From NCBI GenBank assembly GCA_934446475.1, contig CAKSEH010000015.1, positions 1 to 46,589 on the forward strand: a stretch of DNA of 46,589 nucleotides. The letters are read 5' to 3'. The DNA is from an uncultured Eubacteriales bacterium. Its GTDB lineage: Bacteria; Bacillota; Clostridia; Oscillospirales; Acutalibacteraceae. The position numbers and the translations under genes were made by a program. Below are positions 23,610 to 31,655 of the stretch, piece after piece. Numbering within the stretch: position 1 is the first letter of the stretch; each line of letters starts with the position of its first letter. Under the pieces are notes generated by a model. The model was not told the origin of the DNA. It was given only the letters and a program-made list of their open reading frames with translations, and did not search any database.

Positions 23610-25114
23610 ACTGCAACACTTTCCTTAAATTTAAGGAATTTATCCTCAAGACTCTGCTTTACATCATCCGAAAGTTCGCCGCTTTCGTTTATGGCTTTCT
23701 TTTCGCTCTCTGCGCTGTCTGCAAGGAATTCAAGCAGCTTTGCAGCTGTTTTTCCGATATCCCTTGTGTTTATACTGTCAAACACTCCGCTTTGATAAGC
23801 CAAAAGCAGAGCAGTCTGCTCAAACAGACTGTAAGGAGAGCTTTTATGCTGCTTAAACAGTTCGGTAAGGGTCTCTCCTCTATGAAGCATTTTTGCCGTT
23901 GCGGAGTCAACCTCGCTGCCGAATCGGGTGAATACCGCCATTTCACGGTATTTTGAAAGTTCCATTCTCAAAGTTCCCGAAACAGCCCGCATAGCTTTTT
24001 TCTGAGCGGCTCTTCCCACTCTCGATACCGAAAGTCCGGTATTTACCGCCGGTCTCACGCCGCTGTGAAAAAGTTCCTCCTCAAGATATATCTGCCCGTC
24101 TGTTATCGAAATAACATTGGTGGGTATATAAGCGGAAATGTTGCCGCCCATAGTTTCTATTATCGGAAGTGCGGTTATCGAGCCGCCGCCCTTTTCTTTT
24201 GAAAGGCAGGCACTGCGTTCAAGCAGACGGCTGTGAAGATAAAATACATCTCCGGGGTATGCCTCTCTGCCGGGCGGTCTGTGCAAAAGCAGAGACATCG
24301 TTCTGTAAGCCACGGCGTGCTTTGAAAGATCGTCATAAATTACAAGCACATCTCTGCCCTGTTCCATAAAGTCCTCTGCTACCGAACAGGCGGCATAGGG
24401 GGCAAGATACTGTATGGCAGGGCTGTCCGAAGCGGTTGCCGCAACAACGACGGTATACTGCATAGCTCCGCTCTTTTCAAGAGTGGATATAACGCCCGCC
24501 ACATTTGATGCTTTCTGCCCTATTGCGCAATAAACGCAGATGACTCCCTTGCCCTTTTGATTTATTATCGAATCAAGGGCGATAGAGGTCTTACCTGTCT
24601 GCCTGTCGCCTATAATAAGCTCACGCTGACCTCTGCCTATCGGCACCATACTGTCTATCGCTAGAATACCGGTTTCAAGAGGGGTATCGACCGGTCTGCG
24701 GTCCATTATACGGGGAGCGCTTCGCTCGAGGGGAAGATAACGCTTAGCGTCAAGCGGTCTTCTGTCAAGCGGTCTTCCTATAGGGTCGATTATTCTGCCG
24801 ATAAGCTCGTCTCCCACGGGGACCTCAGCTACTCTGCCCGTTCCGGTTGCGCTGTCTCCCTCGCTTACGGTATCCTCACCGTCAAGAATAACGGCTCCCA
24901 CCTTATCGTCATAAAGGTCAAGCGCCATACCGAAAACGCCGCCCGAAAATTCAAGAAGCTCGCCGTATTTTCTCGAAGGAAGTCCGCCTATTCTTGCTAC
25001 GCAGTCTCCCGAACGCAAAACGGTACCCTTTCTGAAGCAGACGGGACCGCCGTCAAACGAACTTATCCGCTCCTTTAAGAAGCTGCTTATGCCTTTCGGA
25101 GTGTAATCCGACAC
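23606..25114 (-). CDS. atpA: F-type ATP synthase alpha subunit
   Basis: Non-catalytic nucleotide-binding subunit, 502 aa. P-loop GDRQTGKTS; signature PAVNTGLSVSRVGRAAQ. The N-terminal helix that normally docks on the delta subunit is present (GISSFLKERISSF), although the delta gene beside it lacks the domain that would receive it. It starts 10 bases after the short delta gene and overlaps gamma. Confidence 0.98.
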   Translation of the reverse strand: MSDYTPKGISSFLKERISSFDGGPVCFRKGTVLRSGDCVARIGGLPSRKYGELLEFSGGVFGMALDLYDDKVGAVILDGEDTVSEGDSATGTGRVAEVPVGDELIGRIIDPIGRPLDRRPLDAKRYLPLERSAPRIMDRRPVDTPLETGILAIDSMVPIGRGQRELIIGDRQTGKTSIALDSIINQKGKGVICVYCAIGQKASNVAGVISTLEKSGAMQYTVVVAATASDSPAIQYLAPYAACSVAEDFMEQGRDVLVIYDDLSKHAVAYRTMSLLLHRPPGREAYPGDVFYLHSRLLERSACLSKEKGGGSITALPIIETMGGNISAYIPTNVISITDGQIYLEEELFHSGVRPAVNTGLSVSRVGRAAQKKAMRAVSGTLRMELSKYREMAVFTRFGSEVDSATAKMLHRGETLTELFKQHKSSPYSLFEQTALLLAYQSGVFDSINTRDIGKTAAKLLEFLADSAESEKKAINESGELSDDVKQSLEDKFLKFKESVAV

Positions 25115-25124
25115 TTAGTTTCAC

Positions 25125-25346
25125 CTACCTGCTTTCGCTTAAATGCTTTCTCATTCTTTCAAGCTGTGTCTTTACCGATGCATCGACGATCTCACCGTCG
25201 ATATCGGCAACAAACCCGCCGATAATACCGTCGCAGTTAAGTCTTTCAAACTCGCACTGCCCGTATTTTGAAAGAAATCCGTCGCAAATGCTCTTAAAGC
25301 ATTTGTCAGTCGTGTTTTTCGTTACGGTAATAACTGCTTTTTTCAT
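25125..25346 (-). CDS. atpH: short ATP synthase delta subunit (C-terminal domain only)
   Basis: Only 73 aa against about 175-185 for normal delta. What remains resembles the C-terminal domain: a helix-strand opening (KAVITVTKNTTDKCFKSICD) and the hallmark end GGFVADIDGEIVDASVKTQLERMRKHL. The N-terminal six-helix domain that grips the alpha subunits is missing. It is not hidden in another frame: the start overlaps the b-subunit stop by four bases (25343-25346), and b is of normal length. Both flanking genes are intact. A well-spaced start and coupled overlap suggest a real short gene, not a broken one. Identity rests mainly on position and the last 30 residues. Confidence 0.75.
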   Translation of the reverse strand: MKKAVITVTKNTTDKCFKSICDGFLSKYGQCEFERLNCDGIIGGFVADIDGEIVDASVKTQLERMRKHLSESR

Positions 25347-25840
25347 AACTGCTTACCGCCGTTTTGAAAATAGTCCGCAACGATTTTTTCATTGTCTTTT
25401 TCATTTATTTCACGCTTTAATATCTGCTCTGAAATATCAACCGCAAGCTTTGCGATATCGTCTCTTGCGGACTCGACCGTAAGCCGACGCTCGTTTTCGG
25501 CGTCCCTAAGAGCCTTTTCGGTTATCTCTTTAGCCTCGGCTTTAGCCTGCTCGATAACTGCGGCGGAATTTGCCTTGGCTTCCGCTTTAGCCGATGCTAT
25601 TATCTCTTCCGCTTCGGTCTTGCCTTTATTTACAAGCTCTTCTTTGTTATTTTCTAGTTCTGCGGCAATTTTTTCGGCGTCCTCACCCTTTTTAAGGTTT
25701 TCGGCTATACGCTGATTTCTTGCGTCAAGAAACTTTTTCACCGGCTTATAAACAAGCAGTTTAACGATAATGAACAATATTATAATGTTGAGTATATTGA
25801 TGACAAGGTCGACCGCCATCTCATTTAAATTTATATTCAT
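25343..25840 (-). CDS. atpF: F-type ATP synthase b subunit
   Basis: Peripheral-stalk subunit, 165 aa. One N-terminal membrane helix (about residues 10-28, LVINILNIIILFIIVKLLVY) is followed by VKKFLDARNQRIAENLK and a long charged coiled coil rich in Ala, Glu and Lys, ending DISEQILKREINEKDNEKI. Normal length, so no delta domain is fused to it. It lies 22 bases after the c gene. Confidence 0.95.
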   Translation of the reverse strand: MNINLNEMAVDLVINILNIIILFIIVKLLVYKPVKKFLDARNQRIAENLKKGEDAEKIAAELENNKEELVNKGKTEAEEIIASAKAEAKANSAAVIEQAKAEAKEITEKALRDAENERRLTVESARDDIAKLAVDISEQILKREINEKDNEKIVADYFQNGGKQL

Positions 25841-25862
25841 AAATCTTCATTCCCGAACGAAA

Positions 25863-26072
25863 TTATTTAACTGCAAGAACAAGCGCTATAACGAATGCGT
25901 AAATTGCGGTTGATTCTGCAAGAGCGCAGCCGAGCAGCAGAATAGAGTTAATTTTACCCGAAGCCTCCGGCTGACGGGCTATAGCCTCAACAGCCTTTCC
26001 TGTTGCGAGACACATACCGAAACCTGCACCTATTGCCGTAAGTATAGCAAGACCTGCACCTATTGCGTTCAT
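25863..26072 (-). CDS. atpE: F-type ATP synthase c subunit
   Basis: Ring subunit, 69 aa, two hydrophobic helices joined by the conserved loop ARQPEA (residues 32-37). The ion-binding carboxylate is Glu53 in LAESTAIY. Ser54, Thr55 and Tyr58 match the sodium-binding pattern of Ilyobacter-type rings, but the matching glutamine in helix 1 is replaced by Met20 (GFGMCLATGKAVE). The coupling ion is therefore ambiguous. A ribosome site AGGAGA precedes the start. Confidence 0.95.
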   Translation of the reverse strand: MNAIGAGLAILTAIGAGFGMCLATGKAVEAIARQPEASGKINSILLLGCALAESTAIYAFVIALVLAVK

Positions 26073-26119
26073 AATTCATTTCTCCTTTTATTTTAAATGT
26101 AAGGTTTTTATTGTAACAT

Positions 26120-27016
26120 CTATTCGGTGGCCTCATTGATAAAGGTCATCGAAAGTATTATAAAGATATAAGCCTGTATAAGCGGATGGAAGAGGTTGAA
26201 ATAAAGCCCTGCGACAGCCGGAATTCCGGTTGCGTATCCTCCGAGGACCGATTTAAGCAAGTCCATAACTATCATTCCGCCGAGCATATTGCCGAAAAGA
26301 CGACACGCAAGCGAAATAGGTTCCGATATGTCGCTTAAAATCTTTATTGGGAATATTATCGGAGTAGGCTTCGCCATTGAGGAAAGCCTGCCGCCCAAGC
26401 CTTTTTTCTTTATTCCGCATATATTTACGAGCAAGAATGTTATAATGCCCATTGCGAATGTTACGGTTATGTCAGACGTTGGCGCTCTCAGCCCGAAAAG
26501 TTCCGCCGCTGCGGCGAATATCATAAAGACCGCAAGCGAAAACATATACGGTGCAAGCTGACCCGAATAATCCTTAAGATTTGATTTTGCGAAGTTTTCC
26601 ATAGCTTCGACGAAAACCTCAAGCACATTTTGAAATCCTTTCGGCGCATCCTCCCTGAACCTTGGGAAAACAAACAGCCTGAATATGACCGAAAAAACCA
26701 AAACCGCCGCAATTATTCCCCACATTATAACCGTCGTCTGAGCAAAGGAAAAACCGAAAAGCGTTACACGGTTACTGAACAGCGAAAACTCAACCTTAAG
26801 CTCGGACTTTCTTCCGCTTACTGCAGAAATCACCGTGCCGACCGCAAGCCAGAGTGCAAATACGGTAAGAACGGTGAACAGACGCTTTTGCTTTTTAATT
26901 TTTTTACCGTCTGCCTCCGGTTTTGCCGCCGCAGACTTTGAAAAGGCTATTCCCGCTATACCCACCGCAAGACACACGGCAGAAACCGCAAGCAATATTA
27001 CCTTAATGGTATCCAA
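26120..27016 (-). CDS. atpB: F-type ATP synthase a subunit with N-terminal extension
   Basis: Proton or sodium channel subunit, 298 aa. The essential arginine is Arg239 in ISLACRLFGNMLGG, and the C-terminal helices end FILSMTFINEATE-like. Before the usual first helix (TTVIMWGIIAAVLVFSVIF) lie two additional hydrophobic helices, about residues 5-25 and 46-66, joined by a lysine-rich loop (KKIKKQKR). TTG 27016 is chosen as start: GGAG sits 8 bases upstream and it falls 4 bases after the atpI stop. A more distal TTG at 27064 would overlap atpI by 44 bases. Confidence 0.93.
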   Translation of the reverse strand: MDTIKVILLAVSAVCLAVGIAGIAFSKSAAAKPEADGKKIKKQKRLFTVLTVFALWLAVGTVISAVSGRKSELKVEFSLFSNRVTLFGFSFAQTTVIMWGIIAAVLVFSVIFRLFVFPRFREDAPKGFQNVLEVFVEAMENFAKSNLKDYSGQLAPYMFSLAVFMIFAAAAELFGLRAPTSDITVTFAMGIITFLLVNICGIKKKGLGGRLSSMAKPTPIIFPIKILSDISEPISLACRLFGNMLGGMIVMDLLKSVLGGYATGIPAVAGLYFNLFHPLIQAYIFIILSMTFINEATE

Positions 27017-27020
27017 GTTA

Positions 27021-27317
27021 TCATCTCCGATACTTTTTATCTTTCCTACCCTTAAAATAGGCAAGATATATAAACATTATAAAGGCGCTTATAGGCATAC
27101 CCGCAACAAATCCGCAAAGGCAGTACATAACATAATTAAGCAGTTTTATAACAAGCAGCGCTATTCCTACACCGTAACAAAGAAACTTAATAAAGGCAAG
27201 CTTGAGCACCCGTTTCTTCTCTCCCGAAGTGACGGCAAGCATAAGCCGCCTTAAAAGAAAAGTCTGCAAAGCGCCGAACAACATCGACACTATAAAAACT
27301 ATCATTTGCGGCTTCAT
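27021..27317 (-). CDS. atpI: AtpI-like membrane protein (ATP synthase subunit I)
   Basis: 98 aa with three or four hydrophobic helices (IVFIVSMLFGALQTFLL, FIKFLCYGVGIALLVI, YVMYCLCGFVAGMPISAFIM) and a basic tail KGRKDKKYRR. The size, fold and first position in the operon fit the AtpI family, which assists c-ring assembly and Mg2+ handling in some bacteria. Sequence similarity in this family is weak, so the call leans on position. A near-consensus promoter stands 28-56 bases upstream. Confidence 0.8.
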   Translation of the reverse strand: MKPQMIVFIVSMLFGALQTFLLRRLMLAVTSGEKKRVLKLAFIKFLCYGVGIALLVIKLLNYVMYCLCGFVAGMPISAFIMFIYLAYFKGRKDKKYRR

Positions 27318-27344
27318 AACGCTCCCCCTTAAAATTGATACCTA

Positions 27345-27373
27345 ATTATAGTACCTTTTCATATACTTGTCAA
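27345..27373 (-). promoter_or_regulatory. ATP synthase operon promoter
   Basis: Leftward -35 TTGACA (27373-27368), exactly 17 bases, -10 TATAAT (27350-27345): a full consensus match. The leader to atpI is about 20 bases. No second promoter inside the operon was evident. Confidence 0.85.
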
Positions 27374-27528
27374 GTATTTCACAAACAAAAAATCAATATA
27401 GTTAAACGTCCGACAAACCTATTATATGCGGTTTGACTTTAAGAAATCCGAAGCGACCGACCGTTCGCCGGAGGATATAGGAAAAAGTTATCGGCAAAAC
27501 GAAATTTCAGGGATTAAGATTTTTTAAA

Positions 27529-27770
27529 AATACCCCTCAGTCCCTGACGGGACAGCTCCCCTCTGTTTCAGCTACGCTGAAAAGAAGGGAGCCAAAAAGA
27601 CAACAAAGCCTTATTTTAACAGTAAAACCGTATTGAATATATAGGCTCCCTTGTGTAAAGGGTAGCCGAAGGCGGCCGAACGGTAGTGAATGACAGTCCG
27701 GGGGACTGTCAGAGCCGTGAGGTGACCGAGCCGCAGCGAGAAATGTCCCGATAGGGACTGAGGGATTGTT
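27529..27770 (+). repeat. dispersed repeat, copy 5 (both ends present)
   Basis: Left end AATACCCCTCAGTCCC and right end GGGACTGAGGGATTGTT are near-perfect terminal inverted repeats, 242 bp apart. Inside are TTTCAGCTACGCTGAAA, GGGAGCC/GGCTCCC, GTAGCCGAAGGCGGC, GACAGTCCGGGGGACTGTC and TGTCCCGATAGGGAC. Best-preserved full copy in the window. Confidence 0.8.
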
Positions 27771-27919
27771 TAAAAGCTCAAATCAAAGCAGTGGCTTAAA
27801 TATCAACGATCAAACATTAAAATTTAATATCAAAGAGAGTGCATTTTTCCGCCTCTGTCTTTGAATTTTAAAAAAACAATAAATTCAAAAAGGTTCAAAA
27901 ATATAAAAATACAATGAAT

Positions 27920-28036
27920 GAATACCCCTCAGTCAGCCGTTCCGTCTGACAGCTCCCCTCTGTGAAAAGAAGGGAGCCTATGGTGGAAACAGTTTTGCCG
28001 ATTGATTTGCAGACATTTTCAGGGCGTACGGAACAG
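27920..28036 (+). repeat. dispersed repeat, copy 6 (truncated)
   Basis: Starts GAATACCCCTCAGTCAGCC, keeps the GCTCCC/GGGAGC stem and the TTTGCCGATTGATTTGCAG module, then ends just before the MFS stop codon. In leftward reading its GGCTCCC/GGGGAGC stem could stop transcription of the MFS gene, for which no other terminator is seen. Confidence 0.65.
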
Positions 28037-28042
28037 CCTATT

Positions 28043-29212
28043 TTAAGGTTTTTTAACCGTTTTCCTCACGACCGATTCGTGCATAAGTGCCATAAGCACA
28101 AGCAAAACGAGCAGATAACCCGGCAAAAGATTAACGCTTATATGTTGAGCAATAATTCCGAAAAGGGGCGGCATAAGACAAATCCCCACATATGCACTTG
28201 CCATCTGAATTCCTATAAGTGCCTGGGAATGTTCTTTACCGAATTTCTGCGGTGTTGAGTGAATAACACAGGGATATATAGGTGCACATCCGAGACCTAT
28301 TATAATAAGGCCCGCAAGGGTCGTGTAAACGCCCGAGGATATAAACATTAAAATTATTCCGACGGCAATAATCACCTGACCCGCTCTTATCATAGTAACA
28401 TCACTGAACTTAAACGTGAGAAATCCGTTTATCGCCCTGCCTGCCGTTATTCCGATGAAAAACATACTTTCATATCCTGCAGCTCTGTTTTGGGAAATTC
28501 CGTTATGTAATACCATATAACTGCTTGCCCAGAGCATCGCCGTTTGTTCAAGGGCGCAATAACAGAAGAAAGACAGCAGAGCCTCTTTAACGCCTTTGAT
28601 TTTAAGCGCAGAAAAAGATGTTATCTCTTCAGTCTCACCGTCTTTAATTTCTTCGGTTTCGGCTGCATTCTTTTTCCAGAGCGGGATACTTAATACGAGA
28701 ACAAGCGTAAAAGCACAAAGCAAAATCCCGACCGCTCTGTATCCGCCGCTCCAGCCTTTGCCTATCGACAGAGAGTACCCTATAGCATAAGGACCCGCTA
28801 TTGTTCCGACTCCCCACATACAATGCAGCCAGCTCATATGGCGACTTTTGTAATTAAGGGCAACATAATTATTAAGCGAAGAGTCTACACTCCCCGCCCC
28901 GAGCCCGTAAGGCACGGCAAGCGCACACAAAACGGGAAATGTTTTTGCAAAGGAAAATCCCAAAACAGCAAACGCCGTAAGTCCGACGCTTGCTGCGGTT
29001 ATAACCCCCGGTCCGAATCGTTTTGAAAGCCTGTTGCTCATAAGGCTTGAAACAACCGTTCCTACGGCTATTATCATAGAAATCATTCCGGCGTAAGACA
29101 CCGGAATCTTAAACTCAGGATACATTGACGGCCACGCCGAACCCAGCAAAGAGTCCGGCAGACCGAGACATATAAAAGAAAGGTATATAATCGCAAGCAG
29201 CAAAGAATACAT
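28043..29212 (-). CDS. MFS transporter
   Basis: 389 aa with about twelve hydrophobic helices in two halves, separated by a charged loop (KKNAAETEEIKDGETEEI). The opening YLSFICLGLPDSLLGSAWPSMYPEF and the loop SNRLSKRFGPGVI are typical of major-facilitator proteins, in a branch near FucP-like sugar carriers. The substrate cannot be read. It is the last gene of a four-gene leftward operon, two bases after the AEC carrier gene. Confidence 0.88.
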   Translation of the reverse strand: MYSLLLAIIYLSFICLGLPDSLLGSAWPSMYPEFKIPVSYAGMISMIIAVGTVVSSLMSNRLSKRFGPGVITAASVGLTAFAVLGFSFAKTFPVLCALAVPYGLGAGSVDSSLNNYVALNYKSRHMSWLHCMWGVGTIAGPYAIGYSLSIGKGWSGGYRAVGILLCAFTLVLVLSIPLWKKNAAETEEIKDGETEEITSFSALKIKGVKEALLSFFCYCALEQTAMLWASSYMVLHNGISQNRAAGYESMFFIGITAGRAINGFLTFKFSDVTMIRAGQVIIAVGIILMFISSGVYTTLAGLIIIGLGCAPIYPCVIHSTPQKFGKEHSQALIGIQMASAYVGICLMPPLFGIIAQHISVNLLPGYLLVLLVLMALMHESVVRKTVKKP

Positions 29213-29214
29213 AA

Positions 29215-30141
29215 CTAAGCTATCACCCCGGCAAGTGTTATAATAAACGGCATAGTCACAAGTGACAGAGCCGTACTCAGAGACACCAACGACGCAGAAG
29301 TTTCGGCGTCTCCGCCGAATTTAGACGCAAACATAGTGCCGATCGCCGCACAGGGAGCACAGGAGGCTATAGCTATTGCCGAAAACAAGGTCCCTCTTAC
29401 GCCGCAGACATACATAAGCGCAATGCTTATAAGCGGAGCTGCAACCAATCTTAAAATAACGGCCGTAACACAGTGAATATTCTTGACAGCCTTTTTTATA
29501 TCGGATTTTGCAAGATGAAAGCCGATAATTATCATAGGCAGCGGCGTGTTAAGACCCGCAATATAAGATATAGGCTCCGATATCACCTTTGGGACCGGAA
29601 TTGAAAACAGGAAAATAACGAGTCCCGCTGCAAGTCCGATAATACCGGGGTTGATTATAAGCTTTTTCGCCGATAAATACTTTTTATCGCCGCTCATAAG
29701 AAGTATACCGTAGCTCCAGACAAAGAGATTGAAAATGGCGATAAATGAAGCACCGTAAAAAACGCCCGTCTCCCCGAGCAGCGCCTCCTGAAGCGGCAGC
29801 GACATATAGCCGCAGTTTGAAAAAATAACTCCGAACTGCAAAGCCCTTTTAAGCTGTATATCCTTCGGTCTTATGACCGCTTTGCTTATAAGTATAAACA
29901 GAATATGCAGCAAAACAACAATAAGAAAGCTTAAAAGCAAGCCTTTAAGCATCTTATTGTCGAATTTTCTTATAAAAGATTTTATGATAACGCAGGGCGT
30001 TACAAAGTATAAAACCAACTCGGTTATATCCTTAACACCGTTTTGCGTGAGAATATTTTTCTTTGCAAGGATAAAGCCGAACGCTATTAAAATCAGCAGG
30101 ATAACAACCTGTGTAAGAACACCGGAAAAGACAGCTATCAT
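29215..30141 (-). CDS. AEC family transporter (auxin efflux carrier-like)
   Basis: 308 aa, about ten membrane helices. The AEC (Mem_trans) family features are KKNILTQNGVKDITELVLYFVTPCVI near residue 27, a central GIIGLAAGLVIF, and NTPLPMIIIGFHLA in the second half, followed by ASCAPCAAIGTMFASKFGGD. Bacterial members export or import organic acids such as malate. The start ATG overlaps the galT stop by four bases, so the two are translated together. Confidence 0.9.
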   Translation of the reverse strand: MIAVFSGVLTQVVILLILIAFGFILAKKNILTQNGVKDITELVLYFVTPCVIIKSFIRKFDNKMLKGLLLSFLIVVLLHILFILISKAVIRPKDIQLKRALQFGVIFSNCGYMSLPLQEALLGETGVFYGASFIAIFNLFVWSYGILLMSGDKKYLSAKKLIINPGIIGLAAGLVIFLFSIPVPKVISEPISYIAGLNTPLPMIIIGFHLAKSDIKKAVKNIHCVTAVILRLVAAPLISIALMYVCGVRGTLFSAIAIASCAPCAAIGTMFASKFGGDAETSASLVSLSTALSLVTMPFIITLAGVIA

Positions 30142-31637
30142 TTATTCACACTCTCGGCAAATTTTAAGAATGCGGCCTTGCCTTCGCAGTCACGCTTGAA
30201 CACGCCTGCGTGCTCAAGCACCTTAGAAAAGACTATGCCTATTTCATATTTGATAATACCGTCTATATTATTAGCATTTATATCGGAATATTTCGCTCTT
30301 ATTTCGTCTATCCAATCTGCGTGCTTCGAAAGAGTCTCGTCTTTCCTTATATCCTTACCCTCCAAAACGGCGGTTTCGAGGGCAGATATTTCATTTTTAA
30401 GCCTTGCGGGCAAAACGGCAAGTCCCATAACCTCTATGAGTCCGATATTCTCTTTCTTTATATGATGAAGCTCCGAATGTGGATGGAAAACCCCGAGAGG
30501 ATATTCGGGAGAAGTTATATTATTCCTCAAAACAAGGTCAAGCTCATATTCGGAGCCTTTTTTACGGGCGATCGGAGTTATTGTGTTGTGCGGCTCGCCG
30601 TTTGTTTCGGCAAATATTCCGACACTTTCATCGCTGTAAGCTCTCCAGCAGCCGAGTATTTTATCGGCAAGCTGTATCAGCGGTTCACGGTGGTTGCAGG
30701 AAAGTCTTATAACCGACATAGGCCATTTAACTATACCTGCCTTAACATTTTCAAAGCCCTTGAACGTAAGCGGAGTTTCAACCTTTGCTTTTGCCATTGC
30801 AAAAGTATAATGTCCGCCCTGAAAATGGTCGTGGCTTAATATAGAACCTCCGACTATCGGCAGATCTGCGTTTGAACCGACAAAATAATGCGGAAACTGC
30901 TTTACGAAATCAAGCAATTTTCTGAACGTTGCGCAGTTTACAGCCATAGGTGTATGCTCACTGTTAAAAACTATGCAATGCTCTTTATAGTAAACATACG
31001 GAGAGTACTGAAAGCACCAATCGCTGTTGTTTATTATCAGCGGAATAATACGGTGATTTTGCCTTGCGGGGAAGTTTATTCTTCCTGCATATCCCTCGCA
31101 TTCTTTACATAACAGACATTTCGGATATCCCGACTGAGGAGCATTTTTTGCAGCAGCGATAGCCTTAGGGTCCTTTTCGGGCTTTGAAAGATTTACGGTT
31201 ATATCAAGAGTGCCGTACTCGGTATCGGCAGTCCATTTCATATCCTTTTTTATGCGATAACGCCTTATATAATTACTGTCGCAGGAGAGCGAATAAAAAT
31301 AATCGGTGGCTCTTTCGGGAGATTCCCTGTAAAGAGAATAGAACCTGTCGGTAACCTCGGATGGCCTCGGCATCATAAGACCCATAAGTTTTGTATCAAA
31401 AAGATCACGGGATGTTATACCGTCCTCAATTATGCCTTCGGAAACGGCATAATCAAGAATCTCGTTTAAAGTGCTTTCAAGATCGACATTCTGATATGTA
31501 TCGGTGCATTCCGTACCGTCAAGTCTTAACGCTTCAAGAAGACTGTTTGTAACAAATATTTCATCCCTCTTCTCAAAAAGACCCTTTTTAAGTCCGTAAC
31601 AAATAAGTTTTCTGACGCTTTGCTCAATCATATTCAA
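30138..31637 (-). CDS. galT: UDP-glucose--hexose-1-phosphate uridylyltransferase, class II
   Basis: 499 aa, the size of the Firmicutes/Bifidobacteria class II GalT rather than the 350-aa class I. It transfers UMP between glucose-1-P and galactose-1-P in the Leloir pathway. The catalytic segment is SHDHFQGGHYTFAMAKA, with the HxH-type histidines. GYPKCLLCKECEGYAGRINFP and FHPHSELHHIKKENIGLIEVMG are further family marks. galK and galE are not in the window, but a NahK-like kinase is encoded 12 kb away. It lies second in an operon behind a DUF3048 lipoprotein, with two carriers downstream. Confidence 0.96.
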   Translation of the reverse strand: MNMIEQSVRKLICYGLKKGLFEKRDEIFVTNSLLEALRLDGTECTDTYQNVDLESTLNEILDYAVSEGIIEDGITSRDLFDTKLMGLMMPRPSEVTDRFYSLYRESPERATDYFYSLSCDSNYIRRYRIKKDMKWTADTEYGTLDITVNLSKPEKDPKAIAAAKNAPQSGYPKCLLCKECEGYAGRINFPARQNHRIIPLIINNSDWCFQYSPYVYYKEHCIVFNSEHTPMAVNCATFRKLLDFVKQFPHYFVGSNADLPIVGGSILSHDHFQGGHYTFAMAKAKVETPLTFKGFENVKAGIVKWPMSVIRLSCNHREPLIQLADKILGCWRAYSDESVGIFAETNGEPHNTITPIARKKGSEYELDLVLRNNITSPEYPLGVFHPHSELHHIKKENIGLIEVMGLAVLPARLKNEISALETAVLEGKDIRKDETLSKHADWIDEIRAKYSDINANNIDGIIKYEIGIVFSKVLEHAGVFKRDCEGKAAFLKFAESVNK

Positions 31638-31655
31638 ATTCCCCTGTTTTATATT

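Larger units (their letters stand above)
27318..28042. other. long non-coding gap with repeat copies
   Basis: No credible gene. It contains the ATP synthase promoter at the left, two dispersed-repeat copies (27529-27770 and 27920-28036), and AT-rich filler between them that includes a C-rich CCGACCGTTCGCCGG segment near 27456. Confidence 0.6.

Noticed and set aside
30178..31112. Rightward open frames up to 209 codons across galT
   Set aside because: All are antisense to the well-supported galT gene and lack start signals.
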